A DNA stretch of 64,000 bases from Balamuthia mandrillaris (lineage: Eukaryota; Discosea; Longamoebia; Balamuthiidae), in the NCBI GenBank assembly GCA_031835245.1, contig JAVKOQ010000207.1, forward strand, positions 1 to 64,000, in the 5' to 3' direction. A model generated the notes under the pieces. The model was not told the origin of the DNA and did not search any database. It saw nothing but the letters and a program-made list of their open reading frames with translations. The position numbers and the translations under genes are program-made. This document shows positions 32,798 to 43,633 of this stretch, piece after piece (the first letter of the stretch is position 1; every line of letters starts with the position of its first letter).

Positions 32798-34636
32798 ATG
32801 TCTTCAACAGCAGAGCAAGTGTGGCAACTGCTTCAAAAGGTGGAAGAAAAAAGCCCAGAGTGCACAACAGTGGACCTTAGCAAAGCGTTGTGTTTTGAAG
32901 AAGTTTCTGGAAAAGACACGGTATCACGTCTCTGCGCAGCCCTGGCCTCCTCGGCGAGCGTCGTACAAAGTCTTGATCTTTCGTACAACGGATTAGGAGA
33001 GAAGGATGCTGAAACCATTGCGCGCATGTTGAAGCGGAACCAGAGCATTCGTACCTTGGACCTTAGTGGCAACTTTTTTGGCATCTCCGCGTTGAAAAAT
33101 TTACGCGACGCGCTTCTTGTCAACGTCACGTTGGTCTTTCTCTTCATTCGTACGTTTTATTTGCTTGTTCTTCTTGTTCTTCTTCTTCTTCTTCATCTCT
33201 TTTGCTCTTCCTTTTTTTTTATCCCTCTTCCTTATTGTTTCTGAACATTTATATAAAAACAAACAAAGAAAATCAGACCAACGATCTCAAGAACGAAAAA
33301 GAGGAGACCACCTACAAAGAACTGGAGGCAGAACTCGCTCGTTTGATTCAAGGCAACGTCTCCATCCACAAGGTCACCAACAAGGATTCCTCCGAGCTGG
33401 ACCTCAGCAACAGACGCCAAACCGAGTTCAACCGTAACATCGTGGTCCGCTTCCCCCATCTCCAAAGCCTTATCCTCTCCAACAACAAACTGCGTCAGAT
33501 TCCCGAGTGCATCGCCGAGTTACAACATTTGAGGGTGCTGGACCTCTCTCGCAACAAACTGACAAAGTTGCCGACTTCGCTCTGGCGTTGCCGAGAGTTG
33601 AGAACGTTGGACGTGAGCCATAACAGACTCTCCGTTTTGCCGTTGTCGTTGAGCATGTTGCCACGTTTGCAACGAATCGAGTTTGAAGGAAACCAGAGGA
33701 AGAAAGATGACAAAGAAAAAGAAAAGAGGGGATCTTCAGATAGCTCGGCAACGCTGTCGTCTTCTTCGTCGGGGAAGAGTACGAAGAGGAGAGGAGGATC
33801 TTCAGTGATCGCATTGGCCAGTTCCCTTTCTCCCATGTCCTCACCAACAACGACTCCCAGAAAGACAAGTAACAACAAACAGAACAACAAAGAGAAGGAG
33901 AAAGGAGAGAAAGAAGGAGCATCATCGTCAACTACGACTACAAACGAGGGCGAAGATGAGCAGGATAAGGATCCTGAGGATATGGAGCAACAACATGTGG
34001 TGGTGCCGCCTGAGTTGGTGAAAGCGGGTGGCTCTGCTCTTATTTGTTGGCTCCGAGAGTAAGCTCTTTTTTCCCTGACATCTTTATCTTTAGTGCTTTT
34101 TTTTGTTTTTTTATTTTACTTTGTTCGTTCATTGCTTTCTGCAAAACAAAAGTCACTAACACTAAAATGTTTTATGCTTGCAACACGCAGAATGGCCAAA
34201 GGATCACAAGAAACGTATCATCTGAGCGTGATGGCAGTGGGTCCAGTTGGTGCAGGAAAGAGCAGTCTCCTGGAATACCTGTTCAATCCGCCATCGTGGT
34301 CCTTATCTTCTTCTTCTTCTTCAAGTACTTCTTCTCCACAACCAGAACCGGCAGAAGAAGAAAAGCCACAGCACAGAAAGAAGCAACAAAAGAAGAAAAC
34401 ACCGGCACTAAGCAGCAGCAACAACAAGAAGACAAATAGCGCTCTTACTCATACCAACAACAGCAACAACATCAATTTTGGGTTGCCCAAGCCAACTCAA
34501 GGAACTGTTAGGAGACAGTATCATGTTCCAAAGGCATCCATCTCTAAGCAGTTTCCTTCCAACGATGTCACTGTGACAGCTTTGGATTGCTCTCAGGTAA
34601 TATTTTCCCAGTTTCAGCATTACTTCAACGTCTGCT

Positions 34637-34674
<38 letters not shown>

Positions 34675-36118
34675 CGTCAACTTCGTCTCTTTCGTCTTCT
34701 ATTATCAAACAGGAATTGTTGTCCACTGAACTGTTGATGAACGAGAGGACTATATTCCTATTATGCTTCCCGTTATCGGACTGTAATGAAGAGCTCATCG
34801 AAGAAAGCTTGCGGCTCATCTGGAAACAAACGGGAGGAGTTGCACCTGTGCTCCTTGTCGGCACTCACGTGGACTTGAAAGCATGTTCCTCTTCTCAAAC
34901 GAAAAAGATGGGCCAAACCCTATTCCATACACTGTCTCTTCGTTATCCTAATATCTGTGAATTCAGCCGCGTTTGTTGTCGTCATCCTAACAGTCATAGT
35001 ACGTACTATTGTCTGTTCCTTCTTATCGTATCTTTGCTTGCCTATGTTATCCTATCTTCTGATTTCCTTCTCTTCTTGTTCTTGTTCTTCTTCTTGTTCT
35101 TCTTCTTCTTCTTGTTCTTCTTCTTCTTCTTCCATTGTGGAGCTCATCTTTTTTCTTTGTTCAGAAGGAGAAGTGAACGGAAGCATAGCGATGGGGAAAG
35201 GAATAACATCACTTCGACGCAGAATCTTCGAGATAGGACAACAACACGAATGGTTGCCTCAACAAGTCCCTTCCTCGTTTTTCGCTTTCAACAAAGTACT
35301 CGTCACTCGCTTAGAGCAACAACAGCAACAGGTTTTGGAAGAAGAAAGAACACAGCCGACGCAATATCCGATTCTGCATTTCACAGAAGCAATTCAAATT
35401 TTCGATTCCCTTCAAAAAGAGGTGCACGAAAAGGAAGATGCCAAACAGATTATAGCAGAAAAAGAAGATGACGATGGGGAAACAGAACAAGTACAACAAA
35501 CGAAAGAGAAAAATGGAACGAATGAGAAGAATAAGGAGAACAAAGCATCAAAATTAACGAGGAAAAACGTTAAAGAACAAACCGTTTTCACCGCGTTAGC
35601 ATATCTTCGCTCCATTGGTAGCGTTTATCCTCTTCCAACCCACCAATTGTTTTTGTTGGATCCAGCGTTTCTTTCTCTCTGCTTGAACGAGAGCAAAGAC
35701 ACGCTAGAGCGACAGATCATCACCTCCTACTCCCTTCTGCCTCCCACAACACCTTCTCAGGCAAAAGCTCAGCTGCGTCAAGTTCAGGAACATGCATTGA
35801 AGCTGGAACACGAAATGACGGTCTTGCTTCAACTTCTTCAGCAACCTTTGTCTGATGATGAAGAAGGAAACGGGAATATACCGATTTCTTCCTCTTCGTC
35901 TTCTTCTTCGTCTACTCCTTCTTCGCCTGTTGCTTCTCCTTCTTCCTCCGCTGTGGAAGGTAAGAAAACAGAAATTAAGAACAGAAGAACAAAGACGAGA
36001 TCTCTTAGCACTAAATCGTTGTACGTCTTATCTTTCATATCTTTCATCTGTTTTGTTTTGCTGATAGGTTATTCTCTTATTCTTTCTTTCTCACTATGCA
36101 GCCGACTCAAAAGAGTGA
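32798..36118 (+). CDS. ROCO protein: LRR - Roc GTPase - COR
   Basis: Exon 1 (32798-33133) starts MSSTAEQVWQLLQKV and has RNI-like LRRs (VVQSLDLSYNGLGEKDAETI). Exon 2 (from 33277) has classical LRRs: HLQSLILSNNKLRQIPECI, LRVLDLSRNKLTKLP and LRTLDVSHNRLSVLP. The next exon joins in frame as WLREMAKGSQ and gives the Roc P-loop GPVGAGKSSLLEYLF. The Roc THxD motif appears as VGTHVDL. The COR domain follows, with TVFTALAYLRSIGSVYPLP and LFLLDPAFLSLCL. A last short exon gives ADSKE and TGA at 36118. Unlike many Dictyostelium ROCO proteins no kinase follows COR. Poly-Ser and Lys/Glu insertions interrupt Roc and COR. Roc-COR units are GTP-regulated dimers; the downstream pathway is unknown. Confidence 0.85.
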
Positions 36119-36331
36119 CTTCACGAAAAACAACTGTTTCTCTTTCCACTGTCGCCTCTCATTCTTCTGCTTCTTAGTGTCCACGTTTGCTTCTCCACTT
36201 TTGTACTTTATAAAGTCTCATATTCTCTCCTCTCTTCGTCAGACTCTTCTTCTTCTTCTTCGTTGTTGTTCTGCTCCTTCTTGTTCTTCCTCTTCCTCTT
36301 CTCCTTCTTTCAAAACTTGGTTTCCTGCATT

Positions 36332-36995
36332 TTAAAGTCGTTGCCGTTGTTGTTGGAACTGGAAAGAATGTCTTTCTTCGGCTAACTGTTGAAAGTCGGT
36401 GAAGCCACCAATGAAAGTGAAGCTCTCCACCGAACAACCCTCCCATACCAATGGACATGTGGAATGGTGGGTTGCTTTCAGTTCCTTTGGTTGGTTTTTT
36501 GTAGAAAGAAAAAAGAAAACAGGAAAAGAATAAAGAAAAAGAATAAAGAAAAAAAAAAGAATGAGAAAAAGAAATAACTAACGAAAAAACGAGAGGAAGA
36601 CTGAAAGCAAGCAGACCTCTCTTTTTTGGCGGAGGTGCTGTGACCATTCCTCCGATGGGATCGTTACCACGTCCACCTTAACGGCACCTTGTTCCTTCAT
36701 CTCCAACGAACGTCCCAACAAGGCCGCTCTCCGGAAGTATCCACAAGCCTAGGATTCCTTCAACAAAACTTGAAAAACGAGAAAAGGAGAAGAGAGAGCG
36801 AGAGAACGAGAGAGAGAAGGAGGAGAGAGAGAGAGAGCGAGAGAAGCAGCAAAGAAAGAAAGAAAAGCCAACCTTGTGACCGTGGACGTGATAACAGCGT
36901 TGCTGTGAGATCTCGTTCATGGCCCCTGTTTGTTCTGCGTTGGTTCCTCCTTCCGTGTTGGACCGCCCTCCCCACCACTGCACCAGGGCTTGCAT
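36332..36995 (-). CDS. Glutaredoxin-like protein
   Basis: Three exons can be joined in phase 0: one ending CYHVHGHK (donor after 36873), one starting ACGYFRRAALLGRS (from 36749) and ending HLRQKRE, and one from ELKATHHSTCPLVWEG to TAA at 36332. The strand-then-CGYF motif matches a glutaredoxin active site with a single cysteine. STCPLV supplies the cis-proline and FTFIGGFTDFQQL is the glutathione-side FIGG block. A monothiol glutaredoxin-like or redox-inactive adaptor role is likely. The first in-frame ATG is 36995; the frame is open further upstream, so the N-terminus is uncertain. The first intron holds a GA-rich array. Confidence 0.65.
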
Positions 36996-37047
36996 GCTGC
37001 CCACAGCTCTATCCTGCTGCTGTCCTATCGCGCTGCACAATTCTTTT

Positions 37048-37076
37048 GCCGTTAGACAAAACTTTTGTCTAACGGC
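37048..37076. repeat. Perfect 14-bp palindrome
   Basis: GCCGTTAGACAAAA and its exact reverse complement flank a single C. It lies between the end of the PDI-like gene and the start of the glutaredoxin-like gene, both on the minus strand. It could be a regulatory dyad, a hairpin in a transcript end, or a trace of an excised element. Confidence 0.85.
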
Positions 37077-37222
37077 ATATCCCGAAAAACACAAGATATG
37101 TCAAAATTTATTGATATATCGACACTGACCGAAACAAACTACAATAAAATTGACAAAAAAAAAAACAAACTTTTGACTCCGAGTCCAGAGGAGAAGAAAA
37201 GTTATTTCTGGTTGTCGTCGTC

Positions 37223-38394
37223 TTACTTCTTCGTTAATACCTCCTGACCAACGCCCAACGCGTCCATCTCTCTCTCCACTTGTGTGACATACTCTGCCAG
37301 CTCCTCGTACGGCAGGCGGTTCGCCTCCAAACAAATCCTGTGACCGCGAACCACGAGCTCCAAGGTGGGCTGCTTGGTCACTCGGAAGCCCTTGCACAGG
37401 GTCTTCTTCAGTTCGTCCCCCGCGCAGTTCACTTTGCCCAACCTCATGTCCATCACGGGGAGGCCCTTGGCGGTACGGCGGCGAAGGGCCGAGGAGAGGG
37501 CGTACATGCCCTCCATGCAGTGCTCGGGACGCATGCGCCTGCTCGTGGGGTCGTAGTAGAGGAGCAACCAGTTGCCTTGCTCCGTGGTGTGACGGCTCCA
37601 TGGGGCTATCACTCCTACTCCCAGGTTTTGAATACCCTTTTCAAACAAACCACCAACAGCAAACAAACGTTAGAAGAAAGAGAAAGGAGACAGGAAAGAA
37701 AGCTGAGGGAAACGGATAATAGAACAACAGACGAACCAATAACCAGGAATAGATATCCATGGCATTGGTGGTGGGTTGCCTGAACTCCAGTTTGTCGTGC
37801 AGCCCCACAAAGAAAAAAGTGGGCAGCTGCGTCTCCGGATCACGCAGGTCAAAGTCGATGCAAGGGCCGTTGTCTCTCTGGCTGCAGTTCATCTGGGCAA
37901 ACAACATTTGGCCTCGCAGCTGGGTGTCCGTTAGGCCCAAACTAGCCACCATGTGCATAGCTTGCTTGAGCTCCGTATTGTTCGCATTCCAAGGGTTTTC
38001 CTTTATATCGCCAGTAAAGAAGATAGAAAGAACAATAAGTACATGCAGTTTGTAACGGAAGAACGGACACCACTTTTCTACTTACCCTTTCCCTTCCAGG
38101 AATTTCGTTGGCATAGAACAAGATGAAAGAAGGAGGCGTACCGGTCGGAGAGATGATGTAGTCCATGTTCTCTTCCGTAAGATCGTAGACCTGGCCTTGA
38201 GCCAAAATTTGTTCCATGTGGTCACTGCTTACCGGGCCTGTGGGAGGTTGTTGTTGCTCCTCCGCTTGGCCGGTGCCGATTCCAAAAACAGCCATGATGA
38301 TGATGATGATGACGAAGAACGACGCTTCCCGCAGATGAAGCGAGCACTTGGGCTGCCTCATTCTTGCTTCTACTTCAAAAATTTGCTTCAACAT
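37223..38394 (-). CDS. Secreted or ER PDI-like protein without CxxC
   Basis: The ATG at 38361 gives a good signal peptide (MRQPKCSLHLREA, then FFVIIIIIMAVFGIGTG); an in-frame ATG at 38394 precedes it. Three exons encode two thioredoxin-like halves. The first has TGTPPSFILFYANEI and cis-proline block LPTFFFVGLHDKLEF. The second has KVNCAGDELKKTLCKGFRV followed by KQPTLELVVRG. Neither half has a CxxC active site at the usual place, so oxidoreductase activity is doubtful and a chaperone or binding role is more likely. It ends GVGQEVLTKK with no KDEL-type retention signal. Confidence 0.65.
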
Positions 38395-38966
38395 TATCCA
38401 GAAGATTCAGGAAGAAGAGATGATCTTTGCTTGATCGGGTGTGACATGTGGCATGGCTTGATTGGGCGAGTTGAAACCAATAGGAAATCAGAGATACTCA
38501 AGAGAGATCAAGCTACTACTGCACTCGCGGCAGCAGATGGTTCAGGGACAAGCTCTTGGGCTCTTCCTCCAGGTCCGCGGTCGTGCAGGAAGGGGAAACG
38601 TGCTTGGTTTGAGGCCAGTTACGGCATTTTTCCTCTTTCTGCCCTTGTCGCTTGGTTGGCCAGTGCAGCAACCGAAGATGAGGCAGCTGAGGCCTGCAAA
38701 GGCCGCGAAGATGCTTTCCGTGGTTTTGAAGGCGCTCTCGCCAAATCAGCTCGTGGGCTGACGCTATGTTTCAGCTTGGATGGTCTTTGGTGAAAGACAT
38801 CCCCATGGACGTCCTCGTCTCTCGCTCTATGGGACCACAGACATCACTAACTGCAAGCGCGTCTCACACTGCCTTTATTCACTAAACAACACAGGACACA
38901 CGCTCCACATGGGAGCCATGAGAAGACACCGGATGCAGAAGGAAGTGAGCACAATGAAGACATGAA
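38395..38966 (+). other. Region upstream of tRNA-Lys with an unconfirmed ORF
   Basis: A plus-strand open frame runs 38197-38793, partly antisense to the PDI-like gene. Beyond 38394 its translation (LALVAWLASAATEDEAAE-like composition, then CKGREDAFRGFEGALA) looks moderately protein-like, but no family is recognised and base bias could explain it. The remainder up to the tRNA shows nothing recognisable. Confidence 0.2.
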
Positions 38967-39039
38967 GCCGGGCTAGCTCAGTCGGTAGAGCGCAAGACTC
39001 TTAATCTTGTGGTCGTGGGTTCGAGCCCCACGCCTGGCG
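38967..39039 (+). tRNA. tRNA-Lys (anticodon CTT)
   Basis: A 73-nt cloverleaf. Acceptor stem GCCGGGC pairs with GCCTGGC (one G-U). The D arm is GCTCAGTCGGTAGAGC, which contains the A-box. The anticodon stem CAAGA/TCTTG encloses loop CTCTTAA, reading CTT. The T arm is GTGGG TTCGAGC CCCAC with a good B-box. The discriminator is G and there is no intron. A short T-run at ~39047 and a longer one at ~39066 can serve as the pol III terminator. Confidence 0.96.
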
Positions 39040-39142
39040 ATCAAACTTTTTGTCGATTTGCAAAGGTTTTTTTTTGAAACTTCCGTTCTTTGTTTCTGGT
39101 CTTTCTCCTATTCTCTCCCATTTCTGCTATTCTCTTCTCCTG

Positions 39143-39906
39143 TTAAGCATTGACGATATATCCTCCGTTGGGATGCAACGTCTGTCCGGTCATGTACGAC
39201 GCATCCGCCGAGGCCAGGAACACGTAGCTCGGGGCCACCTCCTCTGGCTGTCCCGCCCTTCCCAACAACGTCTTTTGTCCAAACTTACTCACCGACTCCT
39301 CTGGAAAGGTCGAAACGATGAGCGGCGTCCAAACGGGCCCTGGTGCAACGGCGTTCACGCGAATGCCTCTTTCAGCTAGGTTCTGAGCCATGCTTCGTGT
39401 AAAGCCTTGAACGGCTCCCTTGGTGGCTGTATAGTCGATGAGCACGGGGTGTCCTTTGAAGGCGTTAACGGAGCTCGTGTTGATGATGCAACTGCCCTCT
39501 TTCATGTGCTTCAAGGCGGCCTGTGTTAGGAAGAACATAGAATAGATGTTGGTACGGAAGGTCTTGTCTAATTGGGCTTCGCTGATGTCCTCCAGTCGTT
39601 TGGTCATCCAATGAACGGCTGCATTGTTCACAAGTACATCTAACTTACCAAAGCCCTTAATTGCTGCGTTGTCATGAGTTTTAGTCTCTTGTGGTTTTAT
39701 GTTGCACCAAATCACAAAGAAGCGAATAACATACTGTTATCAACCAAGTCGAAGCAGGTTTGCTTCACGCAGATGTCTCCTGGGCAGAGAACGGCCTTCC
39801 TGCCCTCTTTCTCAACCAACTCTTTGGTCTCCTTCGCGTCTTGTTCCTCTTCTTCCTACAAATCAAAGCAGAACACGTTATCTACGAAGATAAGCAAGGG
39901 GGGGGG

Positions 39907-39948
<42 letters not shown>

Positions 39949-40574
39949 TATTACCAAGTATGAAATAACCACATCAGCTCCTTCACGTGCGAACAAAACA
40001 CAAACAGCTCGTCCAATGCCGCTATCTCCACCTGTCACCAACGCAACCTTAAAGAGAAGAGTATACGAAACGGCCAGTTTAAACAGAACGAAAGAAACAA
40101 AAAATTATATAAAAGAAAAACACTCCTTGGCATTGTTTGTTTGGTTCGTTGTGTTCGTTTTTTTTTTTGTGGCAGCAAACCTTATTCTTAAGCTTGTTGG
40201 CTCCTTGATAGGTCGGAAAGGTTGAGTGGGGTCTTGGTTGCATGTTGGCTTCCAGGCCAGGCTTTGGCTGAGTTTGCCTAGCAAACTCGCGTGGCTTTTC
40301 CCGCGTGGTTTCGCCTTCTTCACTTTACCCCATAGCAAAAAAAAGTTTTTAAAAAAAAGGTTCACATAAAATAAAAATAAAAAGAAATACCTTTGCTACG
40401 TTGGGAGCTGAAAACCCTTCTTGAACACGAAGAAGAACATGGGAGCAACATCAAGCCACTGCATGTTGAGGATAGTAGCCTCGATGGATGGTGATGCTGA
40501 TGAATGGCTGTTGCCCTGCTGCACAGCGCTCGATGCCCACGGCGAAAGGAGTTCGATGGAGCAGTTCGTCTCAT
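39143..40574 (-). CDS. Short-chain dehydrogenase (YghA/YhdF type), probably mitochondrial
   Basis: Exon 1 from ATG 40574 is Arg/Ser-rich without acids ([20 protein letters not shown]), typical of a mitochondrial targeting peptide. Splicing to the acceptor at ~40324 gives [11 protein letters not shown], then [20 protein letters not shown]. The Rossmann core follows: [20 protein letters not shown] with the TGxxxGIG cofactor loop, then [18 protein letters not shown]. The last exon has [10 protein letters not shown], catalytic Ser in [10 protein letters not shown] and the YxxxK pair in [11 protein letters not shown]. It ends GGYIVNA. The long N-terminal extension before the fold is characteristic of the YghA subgroup, often annotated as glucose or ribitol dehydrogenase-like; the substrate is not known. 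Intron (CT)n lies at 39909-39944. Confidence 0.88.
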
Positions 40575-40724
40575 ATCGATGCTCTTTCTGTTTCGATCAG
40601 CTTAAACAAAGAAAAGAAGAAGAAGGTGAAACAAAAAAAAAGTAGTAAAGCAAAGGATGGTTTAGTTTGATAACTGAATTTCATCCACATTTCAACCGAT
40701 CGCTTAAAGTGCAGAGAGAAAAAG

Positions 40725-40789
<65 letters not shown>

Positions 40790-40809
40790 AGGGTGAGAGA
40801 GAAGAGAGG

Positions 40810-42215
40810 CTAGTTGTCTTCTGAGTATTTGATCAAAAAGACCAATTTCACCACCTGCATTCAAAATAAAAAAAAGAACTGATTGGAAGACAAACAAACA
40901 AAACAAGCGGGTGAGTGCGAGTTTACCTCTGCAAAGTCAAGTTCTCCGTTACCATCTTTTTGGTTATCAGTGTCGAGGGCAGGTAAGATAAGAAGGACAA
41001 AACGAAAACACTGAAAATGAAAAAAGAAGAACATACCCATGTCTGTGCTATCAAAAAGCATTTTGGCCGTGTCAATGTCATCATAGTCGGGTTCTAGCTG
41101 GCTCAACAAAGGTCTGAACTCGTCAAACTCGATTGTTCCATTGTTATCTTCATTGTGTAGAAAACATCAGCCAAAATAAAAATAGAGGGAGGGAGACAGG
41201 GAGAAAAGCGAAAGAGAAACAACGAAAGAGAAGAAAGAGAGAGCTTGCCTTTGTCGTAGTAATTGAAGAGCACGAGACAATACTGAAGGAAGAGAGCAAG
41301 CGTTTGAAACTCAGCCTTCTCAACTTCTCCAGAGTCGTCCTGATCGGCCATCACAAAGAGAGCTTGAACCTGTTTCTTTGAGAACTTGTAGCCCAGTTGT
41401 TCCAACGCTATTCCTAATTGCTGGTTTGTTTTGAGTTTTGCAATATTCGTGGTTGTAATGTTGGGATGATAGTTGGATAACGAAAGCAGAAAGAAGGGAG
41501 AAAGAGAAGGAAGGTAAGTAAAGAAGGAATGAATGATGGAAGGAAGAACAAAGAGGCAAAGATAGAAAGAAAGAAAGAAGAAAAGAGAAGCAAAGAGTAA
41601 ATAAACCTTGCGATCAAAACTTCCACTCTTATTGTCGTCCAATGCATCAAAAGCCTTTTTCATTTTCGAAATGATCAACTCATAAACAAAAAATGTTTCA
41701 CGAAAAGGAGGAGGAGGAGGAGGAGGAGGAGGAGGAGGAGGAAGAGAAGAAGAAGAAGAAGAACAACAACAACAACAACAACAAAACGAGTTTGCTTGCA
41801 AACCATATCCATAACAACGAGATAACCAAAGAGCGGCAAAAACTCGGAAAACTCAACGGCGCCGTTACCGTTCGCGTCGACCAGCTTCACAAAGATCTTC
41901 AACGCCTTGTCAGTAAAGTTATAGCCCAACGCAGCCAAGCATTCTCCTAACCGCTCCGCCTTGTAAAAAACAAACAAGAATAGTTTGTAAGCATCACAAG
42001 AAAAAAAGCCTAGTAATAAAAAGAAGGAGAGAGAAGAAAAAACAAACGGTAAAACTGCCGGTTCCATCGGTGTCGAAGCGATCAAAGACTTGTTTGACGC
42101 GCTGCTGCAGTTCCGCGGACAGAAACGCCGTCAATTGTGTTTTCTCTTTTTATCACGGTCGGGCAACCAGGGCAACCAAAGCAGGGCATCAAGAGAGAAT
42201 GAGTGAGAGAGAGAG

Positions 42216-42249
<34 letters not shown>

Positions 42250-42278
42250 CAGCAAAAAGGCAAGGAAAGCGCACCCAT
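40810..42278 (-). CDS. Six-EF-hand calcium-binding protein
   Basis: The first exon is proposed as only ATGG (42278-42275). Splicing gives MEKTQLTAFLSAELQQRVKQ. Six EF-hand loops can be read: DTDGTGSF, DANGNGAVEFSE, DDNKSGSF, DQDDSGEVEKAE, DKDNNGTIEFDE and a longer DMDNQKDGNGELDF. Loops 2, 4 and 5 look fully competent, while 1 and 3 lack the usual final Glu where readable. The helices between hands (ECLAALGYNF, GIALEQLGYKFSKKQ) are calmodulin-like. The fifth loop is split by an intron whose donor reads GCAAGC, so it is a GC-AG intron. It ends LIKYSEDN, TAG at 40810. The domain number resembles calbindin, but similarity to that family cannot be claimed. Confidence 0.8.
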
Positions 42279-42512
42279 GGTAAGCTTTCTTTTCGGCCGC
42301 AACGATTCCTCTGCTGCTCGTTCAGATCATCTAACCCGATCCGATTGAGTTTAAGAAATATGATTGGTGTCAATCGACACTACAGCGGCCAGAGCAAAAG
42401 AGCCAGAAAAGTTTTGGAAAGAGAACAACAACAGGCAAATCGCGCGCGACACAACCTCTAAAGGACTTTAGCAAACAACCTAACGAAACACCTTGTGTCA
42501 AACCAACGAACA

Positions 42513-43633
42513 ATGGAAGCAAATGAGCAAGTACAGACCGCCACCAAGCAAGAAGCTAAACCACGTTTCAAAGGTTCAAAGCGTAAATTGCACTCCAGTG
42601 ACTTGTCCACTCCTTCAACACCACCGCGGCCCAACAAAAAGACAAGCAAAAGACAAAGAGAAGGAAAAGAAGAGGAGGGAGTGGGACATGAGTTTGTGTC
42701 AGTGTGGGAGCGGTTGCCAAATGAACTTCTGCGCATCATTTTAAACGCGCTGGACCCTTCGTTTGCAGGAATTGCGGCCAGGACCTGCATTGCTTGGTTC
42801 TCCTGCACACCACCTCCGCTTCGAAAGCGGCTTTGCCTTACGGCGGTCTGCAGCTCTGTCCCTCTGTTGCGCTGGGCGGTGGAGGAAAACGGCTACCATC
42901 TGGATGTAAACAGCTCTGCCCTGATGGCTGCACACAGCAAGCTGGAGGTGCTGCAATGGGCTCGAGAGCGAATGGGCTGCAATGCCCCTGGAGTGAGACC
43001 TCTTGTACCCTTGCTGCTGAGAACGGACGTTTGGAGGTGCTGAAGTGGGCAAGAGCAAATGGATGCCCTTGGGATGAGTATACTTGTGTCTTCGCTGCCA
43101 AAGAGGGCCATATGGAGCTGTTGCAATGGGCAAGAGCACATGGATGCCCTTGGGATGAGCTCACCTGCGCAGCTGCTGCTTATGGAGGACATCTGGCAGT
43201 GCTGAAGTGGGCAAGAGCAAACGGATGCCCTTGGAACGAGGATACTTGCACTCAAGCTGCCCAGGAAGGTCATATGGAGCTGCTGCAATGGGCTCGTTCC
43301 AATGGGTGTCTATGGGGGACTGATACTTTCACTGCAGCAGCCTCGCGGGGATGCTTTGAGGTACTAGGATGGCTGAGTGCAAACGAATGCCCTTGGAACA
43401 TCCTTACTTGCTCCAGAGCCGCTGAAAGGGGACATTTAGAGGTGCTGAAATGGCTGAGAGCAAACGGATGCCCTTGGGATAAGCGCGAAATTCTCCTCGT
43501 GGCCAAGGTCACGGGGCACAACGAAATGAAGAAATGGGTTCAATGCGCAATAGCATTACGCAGCGCGAAGCCCGAAAAAACAGAAAAAGAAACTGTGCGC
43601 TGGCATTGTAGCCTGCTGCAAAGCAAAAAAAAA
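42513..43633 (+). CDS. F-box / ankyrin-like repeat protein (copy 2), frame-disrupted
   Basis: Starts MEANEQVQTATKQ. A basic N-terminus precedes an F-box, SVWERLPNELLRIILNALDP, and then about nine repeats with GCPWDExTC spacing, such as EVLKWARANGCPWDEYTC. Reading continuity breaks near 42985-42988: upstream is in one frame (EVLQWARERMGCNAP) and downstream in another (PWSETSCTLAAENGRLEV). One extra C in the CCCC run would restore an ordinary repeat, so this is either an assembly homopolymer error or a real frameshift. After the last repeat the frame stays open into the following Rho GTPase with no stop codon, so the 3' end given here is arbitrary. Function is presumed as for the other F-box copies. 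Confidence 0.72.

Noticed and set aside
38197-38793. 198-codon plus-strand frame next to tRNA-Lys
   Set aside because: It overlaps the PDI-like first exon in antisense and no domain is recognisable. It is kept only as a low-confidence note.
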